Assembly (NCBI RefSeq): GCF_900119695.1
Contig: NZ_LT632547.1
Location: forward strand, 248,001-312,000
Reading direction: 5' to 3'
DNA from: Actinomyces urinae
GTDB lineage: Bacteria > Actinomycetota > Actinomycetes > Actinomycetales > Actinomycetaceae
Length of the DNA: 64,000 bases
Shown here: piece by piece, positions 56,013-63,644 of the stretch
How positions within the stretch are numbered: the first letter of the stretch is position 1
Layout of the letters: each line of letters opens with the position of its first letter
The notes under the pieces: generated by a model
The model's database searches: none
Seen by the model: the letters and a program-made list of their open reading frames with translations, nothing else
What the model was told of the DNA's origin: nothing
Program-made: the position numbers and the translations under genes

Positions 56013-56051
56013 CTGAACGTCTAGTTCAAGCGCCTAACGGCAACAAGACAA

Positions 56052-57497
56052 TTAGTTGTTCGTCAGCTTCTCGCGAAGCGCTGCAAGCGCCTCGTCAGAA
56101 GCGAGGGTGCCCTCCGACTCAACCGGGGTCGAGTAGGATGCCTGATCCTCAATCTTCGGAGCAGCCTCGGCGTCCTCTTCCATCGCACGAGCAACCTGAG
56201 CCTTGTGGGACTCCCAACGAGCGTGAGCCTCAGCGTACTGGGACTCCCAAGCAACGCGTTGCTCGTCGTAGCCTTCCATCCACTCCTGGGTCTCCGGATC
56301 GAAGCCCTCAGGGTACTTGTAGTTGCCGTTCTCGTCGTACTCAGCGGCCATGCCGTACAGCGACGGATCGAAGTCCGAAGAGTTCGGATCCACACCTTCG
56401 TTAGCCTGCTTCAGCGACAGCGAGATGCGGCGGCGCTCAAGATCAATGTCGATGATCTTAACGAAGACCTCATCGCCCACCTTCGCGACCTGCTCCGGAG
56501 CGTCGATGTGACGCTGCGCAAGCTCGGAAATGTGAACGAGGCCCTCAATGCCATCCTCAACGCGAACAAACGCGCCGAACGGAACCAGCTTGGTGACCTT
56601 GCCCGGCACAACCTGACCGATAGCGTGGATGCGGGCAAATGCCTGCCACGGATCTTCCTGAGTAGCCTTGAGCGAAAGCGAAACGCGCTCGCGGTTCATA
56701 TCGACGTCGAGAACCTCAACGGTAACCTCGTCGCCAACCTCAACAACCTCGGACGGGTGATCGATGTGCTTCCAAGACAGCTCAGAAACGTGAACGAGAC
56801 CGTCTACACCGCCAAGATCAACGAACGCACCGAAGTTAACGATCGAGGAAACAACACCGGAACGAACCTGGCCCTTCTGCAGGGTGTTGAGGAAGTTGGT
56901 GCGCACCTCAGACTGGGTCTGCTCCAACCAAGCGCGGCGAGACAGAACAACGTTGTTTCGGTTCTTGTCCAGCTCAATAATCTTGGCTTCAAGCTCACGG
57001 CCAATGTACGGCTGCAGGTCACGAACGCGACGCATCTCCACGAGGGATGCCGGCAGGAAGCCACGCAAACCGATGTCGAGGATAAGGCCGCCCTTGACGA
57101 CCTCGATGACGGTACCGTTTACAACGCCATCTTCTTCCTTGACCTTCTCGATCGTGCCCCAGGCACGCTCGTACTGAGCACGCTTCTTCGACAGAAGCAA
57201 ACGGCCTTCCTTGTCTTCCATCTGAAGAACAAGAGCCTCAATCTTGTCGCCAACCTCTACAACGTCATCAGGATCGACGTCGTGCTTGATCGACAATTCG
57301 CGCGAAAGAATAACGCCCTCGGTCTTGTAACCGATATCTAGCAGGACTTCATCGCGGTCAACCTTGACGACAGAGCCTTCGACAATGTCGCCTTCCTTGA
57401 AGTACTTGATGGTCTCGTCGATAGCGGCGAGTAGATCCTGTTCGGATCCAATATCGTTGACTGCAACCTGCTCGGGCTGCGGGGTTGAGTTGGTCAT
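56052..57497 (-). CDS. rpsA: 30S ribosomal protein S1
   Basis: S1 helps mRNA bind the 30S subunit. The 481-residue product has four S1 RNA-binding repeats: 'EGSVVKVDRDEVLLDIGYKTEGV' (about 40), 'NGTVIEVVKGGLILDIGLRGFLP' (about 127), 'SGVVSSIVNFGAFVDLGGVDGLVHVSEL' (about 212, cited in part) and 'PGKVTKLVPFGAFVRVEDGIEGLVH' (about 297). Four repeats is normal for Actinobacteria (six in E. coli). The tail is acidic and Trp/Glu-rich. Codon bias is strong. It has its own upstream region of 207 bases with a 7-1-7 dyad at 57561-57575. Confidence 0.97.
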   Translation of the reverse strand: MTNSTPQPEQVAVNDIGSEQDLLAAIDETIKYFKEGDIVEGSVVKVDRDEVLLDIGYKTEGVILSRELSIKHDVDPDDVVEVGDKIEALVLQMEDKEGRLLLSKKRAQYERAWGTIEKVKEEDGVVNGTVIEVVKGGLILDIGLRGFLPASLVEMRRVRDLQPYIGRELEAKIIELDKNRNNVVLSRRAWLEQTQSEVRTNFLNTLQKGQVRSGVVSSIVNFGAFVDLGGVDGLVHVSELSWKHIDHPSEVVEVGDEVTVEVLDVDMNRERVSLSLKATQEDPWQAFARIHAIGQVVPGKVTKLVPFGAFVRVEDGIEGLVHISELAQRHIDAPEQVAKVGDEVFVKIIDIDLERRRISLSLKQANEGVDPNSSDFDPSLYGMAAEYDENGNYKYPEGFDPETQEWMEGYDEQRVAWESQYAEAHARWESHKAQVARAMEEDAEAAPKIEDQASYSTPVESEGTLASDEALAALREKLTNN

Positions 57498-57560
57498 AAA
57501 GTTTAAATCCCCGAATACGGATAAATAGTAGTGAATACGGACAATTTGGCGCCTATGCGC

Positions 57561-57575
57561 ACAGTTTCAAACTGT
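57561..57575. promoter_or_regulatory. Dyad upstream of rpsA
   Basis: ACAGTTT-C-AAACTGT is a perfect 7-1-7 inverted repeat 64 bases before the rpsA start. TCCGTATTC also occurs twice nearby on the minus strand (57537 and 57515 areas). Either may reflect promoter control of rpsA; the promoter itself is not clear. Confidence 0.3.
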
Positions 57576-57650
57576 AACGACAAAGAGCACCAATGGCAAT
57601 GGTACCAGTGAAGTTCCGGCCCATACGAAATAAAATCGAGACTCTAGGCA

Positions 57651-57684
57651 TGAGAGTTTGGTCGCATTTTGGGCCAAACGCTCA
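57651..57684 (-). terminator. Inverted repeat after polA, possible terminator
   Basis: TGAGAGTTTGG (57651) and CCAAACGCTCA (57674) form an 11-base stem with one mismatch and a 12-base loop, 21 bases past the polA stop. No T-run follows on the minus strand, so it would be a non-canonical terminator. Confidence 0.4.
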
Positions 57685-57704
57685 TTCGCGTCCCATTCTT
57701 AGGA

Positions 57705-60350
57705 CTAATGGCCGGCACTACGCCAGTTATCGCCGATGCCCATGGACACATCCAGGGGCACATCCAGGGCAACCGCATTAGACATCGCATGCTTCACGAG
57801 TTTTTTAATCTCGTCTTTCTCACTGTTCTTGATCTCAAGTACAAGTTCGTCATGCACCTGCAGCAGCACGCGCGAGCTCAGACCCGATTTGGCAAGGGCG
57901 CTATCAAGGTGAATCATCGCAACCTTGATGATGTCCGCTGCAGAGCCTTGAATCGGCGCATTGAGCGCGGCGCGTTCGGCCATCTCTCTTCTCTGGCGGT
58001 TAGTCGAAGTGAGGTCCGGAAGATAGCGACGCCTCCCAAACAGCGTGGTGGTGTAACCCACCTTGCGAGCGTTCTCCACCAGGCCTGCGAGGAAATCCCG
58101 TACTCCCCCAAAGCGTTCGAAATACTTATCGCGTAGCGCAGCGGCCTCGGCAACGCTGATGCCGAGCTGCTGGGACAGACCATAGGAGGATAAGCCATAA
58201 GCTAAGCCGTAGGAAGTTGCCTTGATTCGGCTACGCAGATTCGAATCGACTTCATCAACGGGCACGTGGAACACCATGGAGGCCATGGTCTTGTGCAAAT
58301 CCTCACCCGAATTAAAAGCCTCAATCAACGCCGCGTCTTCAGACATGTGCGCCATGATGCGCATTTCGATCTGCGAATAGTCTGCAGTGAGAAGTGCGTC
58401 AAAGCCGTCCGCTGGAACGAACGCCTCGCGAATCCGCAGCCCCTCCTCCGTGCGGGCCGGAATGTTCTGCAAGTTAGGCTGAGTGGAGGACAGGCGCCCC
58501 GTGGCTGCCTTGGTCTGTTCGAATGTGGTGTGAATGCGCCCATCAGGCTGTACCGAACCGATCAGGCCGTCAACCGTTTGGCGCAGCTTAATCTTGTCGC
58601 GATGCTCCAGCAGGTGCGCAAGGAAAGGATGCTCCGTTTGCAAGAACAGCTTTTCAAGAGCATCCGCGTTTGTGGTGTAGCCCGTTTTTGTTTTCTTAGT
58701 CTTGGGCATATCCAACTCGTCAAACAGCACTGTCTGCAGCTGCTTGGGACTGGAAAGATTAACCTCGTGTCCGATCACCTCATAAGCGGCATCGGCGGCG
58801 CGGTTCACCATACTGCCAAGCTCATCCGACATCGCCCGCAAAGTGTCCATGTCCGCGCCAATGCCTACGTGCTCCATCTTCCACAACACGTTGTGCACCG
58901 GAAGCTCCATTTGCTGGAATAGCTCCCACGCGTCCTGCCTGTTCAGCTCTGCCCGCATTGGCTGCTCCAAATCGTACAGAGCTTGCGCAAGGATCACCTT
59001 CTGCGAATGATCGGTCAGCAAAGACAACTGCCCGTCAGACTCTTCGGCCGCAATAGTGCGGTCCAAATAGCGTCGCGCTAGAGCCGGGAGCTCATAGCCT
59101 CGCTGATCGGGACGCAAAAGATAGGCGGCGAGCTCAGCCTCAAACCAAATGTTCTCAAAGCCAATGCCGCGGTCGGCAAACAGGTGCCGCCACTTTTTGG
59201 CCTCGTGCGTGATAACCCGCGCCTTGCTAAATAAAGCTTGCAGGTCATTCGCAGCGGCTTCGTCAAGATCAACGGGATCTACGATAAGAGCCCTTCCGGG
59301 GGTGTACAGCACGACCACTTCGATATCGCTACCGGCCAGAACTGGTAGAACCGCCAAGAGGTCACCCTCCTCGACGGTTTGTGCCCACGCTTCGATCCCA
59401 ACCTGAGGGTACGTTGAGGTTTCAACCTGCACCGCCTCACTTGCCGATGGAGTGGGAGCCTCATCCTGATCAGCCACATCTACAGCAAAAACCCGGGAGC
59501 GAAGCGTTGCGAATTCAAGGGAATCGAAGAGCTCCTCAACTCCATTGCGGTCAAACGGCTTGCGTTCTAAATCTGCAAGGTCTACTTCCAGATCAACGTC
59601 GCGGAGCAGCGCATTTAGACGGCGATTGCGACGCACATCTTCTAGATGCTCGCGCAACGCCTCGCCGCGCTTACCGCCGACCTTGTCCGCATTCTCAATC
59701 AGCTGCTCAAGGCCGCCGTACTTCTTTAACCACTGTGCGGCCGTCTTATCACCCACACCAGGAACGCCGGGCAGGTTATCTGCCGATTCCCCTACCAGCG
59801 CCGCAATTTCTGGATACTGAACTGGCGCTACGCCGTAACGATCCGTTACCGCCTGCGGATCCATCAGCCTTAAATCCGACATTGAACGTCCCGGATAAAT
59901 CACGAACGTAGAATCCGTGACCAGCTGGAAGGTATCGCGGTCTCCAGAAGCCAAAAACGTCTCCATCCCCGCTTCTTGTGCCATCTCAGAAACCGTTGCG
60001 AGGACGTCATCTGCTTCTACGCCCTCTTTAACAACCACGGGGATGTCTAGCTTCTTCAGCACCTCTTGAATGAGAGGAACCTGGCTCTTAAACTCATCCG
60101 GCGTCTTCGCGCGCCCCGCCTTATACTCGGGATACTCATCGGAGCGAAAAGACTTCTCAGCAGCATCAAAAGCTGCCAACACATGCGTTGGTTCGTAGTC
60201 GGCAAGCATCTTCACAAGCATCGAAACAAATCCGTAAACCGCGTTAGTGTGCTGCCCCGTGCTCGTAATGAAAGATTCCACGGGTAGCGCGTAGAACGCT
60301 CGAAATGCCATCGAATGGCCATCTAGAACTAGAAGTCGTTTTTCACTCAC
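57705..60350 (-). CDS. polA: DNA polymerase I
   Basis: PolA removes RNA primers and fills gaps in repair. The 881-residue product has the 5' nuclease domain ('LLVLDGHSMAFRAFYALP', 'VLASGDRDTFQLV', 'GVPGVGDKTAAQWL'), a degenerate 3'-5' exonuclease-like domain (about 310-490) lacking the DxE metal motif, and the polymerase domain with 'LLTADYSQIEMRIMAHMSED' (motif A), 'RIKATSYGLAYGLSSYGLS' (motif B) and 'VLLQVHDELVLE' (motif C). Loss of proofreading residues is usual in actinobacterial PolA. The GTG start has TAGGCT seven bases upstream and no usable ribosome binding site, so it is probably leaderless. Confidence 0.97.
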   Translation of the reverse strand: MSEKRLLVLDGHSMAFRAFYALPVESFITSTGQHTNAVYGFVSMLVKMLADYEPTHVLAAFDAAEKSFRSDEYPEYKAGRAKTPDEFKSQVPLIQEVLKKLDIPVVVKEGVEADDVLATVSEMAQEAGMETFLASGDRDTFQLVTDSTFVIYPGRSMSDLRLMDPQAVTDRYGVAPVQYPEIAALVGESADNLPGVPGVGDKTAAQWLKKYGGLEQLIENADKVGGKRGEALREHLEDVRRNRRLNALLRDVDLEVDLADLERKPFDRNGVEELFDSLEFATLRSRVFAVDVADQDEAPTPSASEAVQVETSTYPQVGIEAWAQTVEEGDLLAVLPVLAGSDIEVVVLYTPGRALIVDPVDLDEAAANDLQALFSKARVITHEAKKWRHLFADRGIGFENIWFEAELAAYLLRPDQRGYELPALARRYLDRTIAAEESDGQLSLLTDHSQKVILAQALYDLEQPMRAELNRQDAWELFQQMELPVHNVLWKMEHVGIGADMDTLRAMSDELGSMVNRAADAAYEVIGHEVNLSSPKQLQTVLFDELDMPKTKKTKTGYTTNADALEKLFLQTEHPFLAHLLEHRDKIKLRQTVDGLIGSVQPDGRIHTTFEQTKAATGRLSSTQPNLQNIPARTEEGLRIREAFVPADGFDALLTADYSQIEMRIMAHMSEDAALIEAFNSGEDLHKTMASMVFHVPVDEVDSNLRSRIKATSYGLAYGLSSYGLSQQLGISVAEAAALRDKYFERFGGVRDFLAGLVENARKVGYTTTLFGRRRYLPDLTSTNRQRREMAERAALNAPIQGSAADIIKVAMIHLDSALAKSGLSSRVLLQVHDELVLEIKNSEKDEIKKLVKHAMSNAVALDVPLDVSMGIGDNWRSAGH

Positions 60351-60357
60351 GCCTTCA

Positions 60358-60363
60358 AGCCTA
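60358..60363 (-). promoter_or_regulatory. -10 element of a leaderless polA transcript
   Basis: TAGGCT (minus strand) is seven bases before the polA GTG. GAAGG is too close to the start codon to act as a normal ribosome binding site. Confidence 0.45.
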
Positions 60364-60497
60364 GAGCAGAGGGCCGCAATTCACAGCACCTACAGTACCG
60401 AGAGAGCACAACCAAACGTCTATTGCGCACCTTGCTATACACCTGCGAGCCGGGAGGAACGTAAGCTGGGTACTAGTTATTTACGAAAGGAACAACG

Positions 60498-60890
60498 GTG
60501 CCTCACTTCGATAAGCAGACCCTTATGGCTCGCACCGGAATGGAAGTTATCAAGCTCTCGCCTGCAAACTGCGTGATGCGCATGCCGATAGAAGGCAACA
60601 GGCAGACAGCGGGTGTGCTGCACGGGGGTGCAAGTGCTGCCCTAGCAGAAACCGCAGGATCCTTAGCTTCGCGTGAACATGCCCGCACTTTTGGAGATGA
60701 CTTCGTTGCCGTTGGCGTGGAACTATCCATCCAACATATTCGACCCACTAAAGCTGGCCACGTTACCGCCACGGCTACCGCGATGCATTTAGGGCGCACG
60801 CGCTGCGTACACCGGGTGGATATAACAGATGAGGGCGGCAGATTGATATCCACCGCCCTGATCTCAAACCAGATCATTAAGAAACCGTGA
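60498..60890 (+). CDS. PaaI-like hotdog thioesterase
   Basis: The 130-residue product has the hotdog-fold thioesterase layout: N-terminal strands, the signature 'QTAGVLHGGASAALAETAGSLAS' (residues 37-59, with the conserved His-Gly-Gly and the catalytic acid on the long helix), 'VGVELSIQHIRPTKAG' and a final beta strand. It hydrolyses an acyl-CoA; the acyl group cannot be read from sequence. The GTG start has AAAGGA about six bases upstream. It converges on pdtaR with a two-base gap. It lies between polA and pdtaR, as similar genes do in other Actinobacteria. Confidence 0.9.
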   Translation: MPHFDKQTLMARTGMEVIKLSPANCVMRMPIEGNRQTAGVLHGGASAALAETAGSLASREHARTFGDDFVAVGVELSIQHIRPTKAGHVTATATAMHLGRTRCVHRVDITDEGGRLISTALISNQIIKKP

Positions 60891-60892
60891 GG

Positions 60893-61483
60893 TTACTCTC
60901 CCACCTGATCCACAACCGCATCCGCAACTTCGCGCATAGAAAGACGCCTATCCATAGACGTTTTTTGAATCCAGCGGAATGCCTCCGGCTCGGTCATGCC
61001 CATTCGCTCCATGAGCAAGCCCTTAGCGCGGTCAACAACCTTGCGCGTCTCAAAACGCTCGGTCAGATCAGCAATCTCATCTTCCATAGCAAGCATCTCT
61101 GCCTGTCTCGAAACCGCGATCTCCACAGCGGGAAGCAGGTCCGTAGGCGAGAACGGCTTAACGACGTATGCCATCGCACCAGCATCACGCGCACGCTCAA
61201 CCAGCTCGGCCTGCGAAAATGCGGTTAGCATAACCACGGCGCAAGAAAGCTCCTTCAAAATGCGCTCAGCCGCAGTAATGCCATCCATCTTCGGCATCTT
61301 CACATCAAACACGCAAAGATCCGGTTCTAGCTCGAGCGCCTTCGCAACCGCGTCCTCGCCATTATCTACCTCGGCAACTACGTCGTATCCGGCACCTTTA
61401 AGGGTTTCAACAATATCCAGGCGGATTAGAGCTTCGTCTTCAGCGACAACCACCCTGCGCGATTTACGTTCAGTGTCACTCAT
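60893..61483 (-). CDS. pdtaR: ANTAR-domain response regulator PdtaR
   Basis: The 196-residue product has a receiver domain (acidic 'AEDEALIRLDIVETL', phospho-acceptor Asp60 in 'LCVFDVKMPKMDG', Lys in 'YVVKPFSPTDL') and a C-terminal ANTAR RNA-binding domain ('VVDRAKGLLMERMGMTEPEAFRWIQKTSMDRR'-type, cited in part). ANTAR proteins act as antiterminators by binding dual hairpins. The homologue Rv1626 of M. tuberculosis is paired with the kinase PdtaS, which is not in this window. Position near polA and rpsA is conserved. AGGA lies six bases upstream of the ATG. No obvious ANTAR dual-hexaloop hairpin was recognised in the window. Confidence 0.94.
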   Translation of the reverse strand: MSDTERKSRRVVVAEDEALIRLDIVETLKGAGYDVVAEVDNGEDAVAKALELEPDLCVFDVKMPKMDGITAAERILKELSCAVVMLTAFSQAELVERARDAGAMAYVVKPFSPTDLLPAVEIAVSRQAEMLAMEDEIADLTERFETRKVVDRAKGLLMERMGMTEPEAFRWIQKTSMDRRLSMREVADAVVDQVGE

Positions 61484-61556
61484 AACATTCCTAAATTTTG
61501 GTCCAACTTAAAACTATGGCTATTCTAGACCTTGGTTCCGTTCAAACGGTAACAAT

Positions 61557-61630
61557 GCCCCGGTGGCCCAACTGGCAGAGGCGGTCGACTCAAAATCGGC
61601 ATGTTGTGGGTTCGAATCCCACCCGGGGTA
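61557..61630 (+). tRNA. tRNA-Leu (anticodon CAA) with a short variable loop
   Basis: Acceptor GCCCCGG pairs with CCGGGGT, leaving a G-U pair at position 1-72, with discriminator A. The D-arm has a three-base stem (GCC/GGC) and an extended loop containing AACTGG, a form typical of class II tRNAs. The anticodon stem is GTCGA/TCGGC with loop CTCAAAA, so anticodon CAA (Leu, UUG codon). The T-arm is GTGGG-TTCGAAT-CCCAC. Only five bases (ATGTT) lie between the anticodon and T stems, where Leu tRNAs normally have a long extra arm. CCA is not encoded, and CTTTTT follows directly. Confidence 0.9.
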
Positions 61631-61677
61631 CTTTTTAATTTCCAATTTCCAGCAGGCGTGGAATTGCATAGAGAAAA

Positions 61678-61716
61678 CGGGAGCTTAACAGCTCTTTATG
61701 ATCTATCAAGCTCCCG
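61678..61716 (-). terminator. Inverted repeat, possible terminator of the small gene
   Basis: CGGGAGCTT pairs with AAGCTCCCG (nine bases, 21-base loop) in the gap between tRNA-Leu and the 67-residue gene. A second dyad follows at 61723-61752. On the minus strand they lie downstream of the small gene; TTTTC follows the first on that strand. Confidence 0.5.
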
Positions 61717-61722
61717 AGAAAA

Positions 61723-61752
61723 CACCTACAAGACCAAATCTCCTATTAGGTG
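61723..61752 (-). terminator. Second inverted repeat downstream of the small gene
   Basis: CACCTA pairs with TAGGTG (six bases, 18-base loop), beginning 14 bases after the small gene stop on the minus strand. It may be an RNA-stabilising or weak terminator hairpin together with the dyad at 61678. Confidence 0.35.
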
Positions 61753-61765
61753 CTACTGACTTCTG

Positions 61766-61969
61766 TTATGCAACCTGGACGAGACTAATGCCCAGGTAAT
61801 CAGCTGCCTGCTTACGCGTTGCCGGTACAGCCAACGCATCAATCGCACGCCTGACCTGCATCGAATCGACATCTTTAAACCACGGACGCACAGCCTCTGC
61901 AATGTTCATCTCGCTAAGGTTGCGCGCCTGACGGCTTGTATGCATGTCATAAATGCTAAACATCTGCAT
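61766..61969 (-). CDS. Small protein of unknown function with helix-turn-helix-like end
   Basis: I do not recognise this 67-residue protein. It is probably real: AAGGAAGGAGATATCT, one of the best ribosome binding sites in the window, precedes its ATG. The C-terminal part 'VRRAIDALAVPATRKQAADYLGISLVQVA' looks like a helix-turn-helix ('TRKQAADYLGIS' resembles a DNA-recognition turn), ending right after it, so it may be a truncated or minimal DNA-binding protein. The N-terminus has 'SRQARNLSEMNIAEAVRPWF'. A 12-base palindrome and a hairpin-rich leader of about 150 bases lie upstream. No partner gene is adjacent, so an antitoxin role is not supported. Confidence 0.7.
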   Translation of the reverse strand: MQMFSIYDMHTSRQARNLSEMNIAEAVRPWFKDVDSMQVRRAIDALAVPATRKQAADYLGISLVQVA

Positions 61970-61987
61970 AGATATCTCCTTCCTTCT

Positions 61988-61999
61988 ATCCGGCCGGAT
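61988..61999. promoter_or_regulatory. Perfect palindrome upstream of the small gene
   Basis: ATCCGGCCGGAT is a perfect 12-base palindrome 18 bases before the small gene's ATG. It could be an autoregulatory operator or form a hairpin near the ribosome binding site. Confidence 0.4.
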
Positions 62000-62000
62000 G

Positions 62001-62104
62001 TGCGCAACGGCAGCGCAGGTAATCCAGCCTCACAAAAACGAAAATGCTTCATCCGCTAGGCGCCTGGGAAACCGGAGAAACCGGCCTGTAGCAAGTGCGC
62101 TACA
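62001..62104 (-). other. Hairpin-rich leader of the small gene
   Basis: Minus-strand RNA from this stretch would form several hairpins: TGTAGC/GCTACA (62087-62104), two tandem CCGGTTTC copies (62068-62084), an AGGCGCCT palindrome (62058-62065), TGCGC/GCGCA (62001-62017), then the palindrome at 61988. I cannot match it to a known riboswitch class. A possible -10 (TATATT or TACTAT) lies near 62128-62137. Confidence 0.4.
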
Positions 62105-62145
62105 ACGCCTTAACCATTTGCGGAGAATAATATAGTAAATCATAT

Positions 62146-62180
62146 TAATGCCGGGATTGCAAGCAGCAACCCCGGCATTA
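62146..62180 (-). terminator. Terminator after pyk
   Basis: TAATGCCGGG pairs perfectly with CCCGGCATTA (10-base stem, 15-base loop), starting about 20 bases after the pyk stop. The downstream minus-strand tail is AT-rich (TATGATTTACTATATT) rather than a pure T-run. Confidence 0.75.
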
Positions 62181-62200
62181 GCACTCGAATACAGACTGGA

Positions 62201-63640
62201 CTAGATTCCGCCACCAATCGAATAGTCGACGTCATCGCCAATCGTATGGATACGAAGCGAGTTAGTAGAACCCGGGGTGCCTGGCGGCATGCCAGCCACA
62301 ATCACCAGCACATCGCCCACGTCCGCCAACTGTGAAAGCCGCAGGACCTGGTCGACCTGCCACACCATGTCATCCGTATGCTTCACTTCTGGCACTCGAT
62401 ACGTCTGAATGCCCCAGGACAGGGCCAACTGGTTTCGAGTGGTCTCAAGCGGAGTGAATGCGAGCATCGGGATCGGTGAACGCAAACGCGACATCTGCCG
62501 CGCCGTTGAACCCGACTGAGTAAAGTTCACCAAGAACTTAACATCCAAACGCTCTCCAATTTGCGCAGCTGCCTGGGTCAAGACCGAAGAGTTCGCAACG
62601 TTAAACGCGCCGATCGGAGCAATACGCTCGCCGCCGTTTTCCTCAACGTTTTCAATAATGCGGTCCATTGTGCGGACGGCTTCAATCGGGTAGGCGCCAA
62701 TCGACGTCTCACCGGAGAGCATCACCGCGTCAGCGCCGTCCAAAATCGCGTTAGCACAGTCAGATGCCTCAGCGCGCGTTGGCCTCGGATTCTTAATCAT
62801 CGAATCCATTACCTGCGTTGCAACAATAGCCGGCTTCGCGCGGCGGCGAGCAAGCTCAATCGCACGCTTTTGTACCAGCGGGACCGTCTCGAGTGGCACC
62901 TCAACGCCCAAGTCACCACGGGCGACCATGATGCCATCAAACGCTTCCACGATCTCAAGCAAATGCTCAACGGCTTGCGGCTTCTCAATCTTGGCAATTA
63001 CCGGACGGTAAATACCAACCTCTTCCATGACCGCGTGAACATCGTTAATATCCTTGGCATCACGCACAAACGACAGGGCAATGAAATCCGCACCAATGTT
63101 AAGCGCCCAGCGAAGATCTTCCTCATCTTTTTCCGTCAGTGCGGGCACCGAAACAGCCACGCCCGGAAGATTAATGCCCTTGTTGTTCGAAACGTTACCG
63201 GGAACCTCAACGCGAGTCTTCACGTCAGTATCGGTTACCTCAATAACACGAACCGCCACGTTGCCGTCGTCAATCAGCAAACGGTCACCGGGGCGACAGT
63301 CACCTGGAAGCCCCGCAAACGTGGTTGAAACCAATTCCTTCGTTCCCGGCACGTCGCGGGTGGTGATAGTGAAAGTATCACCCACGTTCAAATAGTGCGG
63401 GCCATCCTCAAAACGCCCCAAGCGGATCTTCGGGCCCTGCAAATCAACAAGTACGGCAATCGCACGGCCGGAAGCGCGCGCAGCCTTCCGCACATGCCTA
63501 ATAACTGCTTCGTGGCCCTCTACATCGCCATGGCTCCTGTTAATACGAGCCACATCCATGCCGGCATCCACCAAGGCTTGAATCTGATCAGGACTCTCTG
63601 TTGCCGGGCCAATAGTGCAAACAATCTTAGCTCTACGCAT
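62201..63640 (-). CDS. pyk: Pyruvate kinase
   Basis: Pyk makes pyruvate and ATP from phosphoenolpyruvate. The 479-residue product has 'RRAKIVCTIGPATESPDQI' at the start, 'VARINRSHGDVEGHE', the B-domain, the metal/substrate site 'PVIAKIEKPQAVEHLLEIVEAFDGIMVARGDLGVEVP' (cited in part; contains the catalytic Lys) and 'ATQVMDSMIKNPRPTRAEASDCANAILDGADAVMLSGET' (cited in part). The C-terminal allosteric domain is present. In 'RINRSHGD' an Arg takes the place of the more usual Phe. It has its own terminator. lgt ends four bases upstream. Confidence 0.96.
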   Translation of the reverse strand: MRRAKIVCTIGPATESPDQIQALVDAGMDVARINRSHGDVEGHEAVIRHVRKAARASGRAIAVLVDLQGPKIRLGRFEDGPHYLNVGDTFTITTRDVPGTKELVSTTFAGLPGDCRPGDRLLIDDGNVAVRVIEVTDTDVKTRVEVPGNVSNNKGINLPGVAVSVPALTEKDEEDLRWALNIGADFIALSFVRDAKDINDVHAVMEEVGIYRPVIAKIEKPQAVEHLLEIVEAFDGIMVARGDLGVEVPLETVPLVQKRAIELARRRAKPAIVATQVMDSMIKNPRPTRAEASDCANAILDGADAVMLSGETSIGAYPIEAVRTMDRIIENVEENGGERIAPIGAFNVANSSVLTQAAAQIGERLDVKFLVNFTQSGSTARQMSRLRSPIPMLAFTPLETTRNQLALSWGIQTYRVPEVKHTDDMVWQVDQVLRLSQLADVGDVLVIVAGMPPGTPGSTNSLRIHTIGDDVDYSIGGGI

Positions 63641-63644
63641 ATAA

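Noticed and set aside
59000-59450. polA 3'-5' exonuclease residues missing as a disabling mutation
   Set aside because: The loss is a usual feature of actinobacterial and many other PolA proteins; the polymerase and 5' nuclease motifs are intact.
61766-61969. Small gene next to a tRNA as a toxin-antitoxin gene or integration scar
   Set aside because: No partner gene, integrase or repeat of the tRNA 3' end was found nearby.
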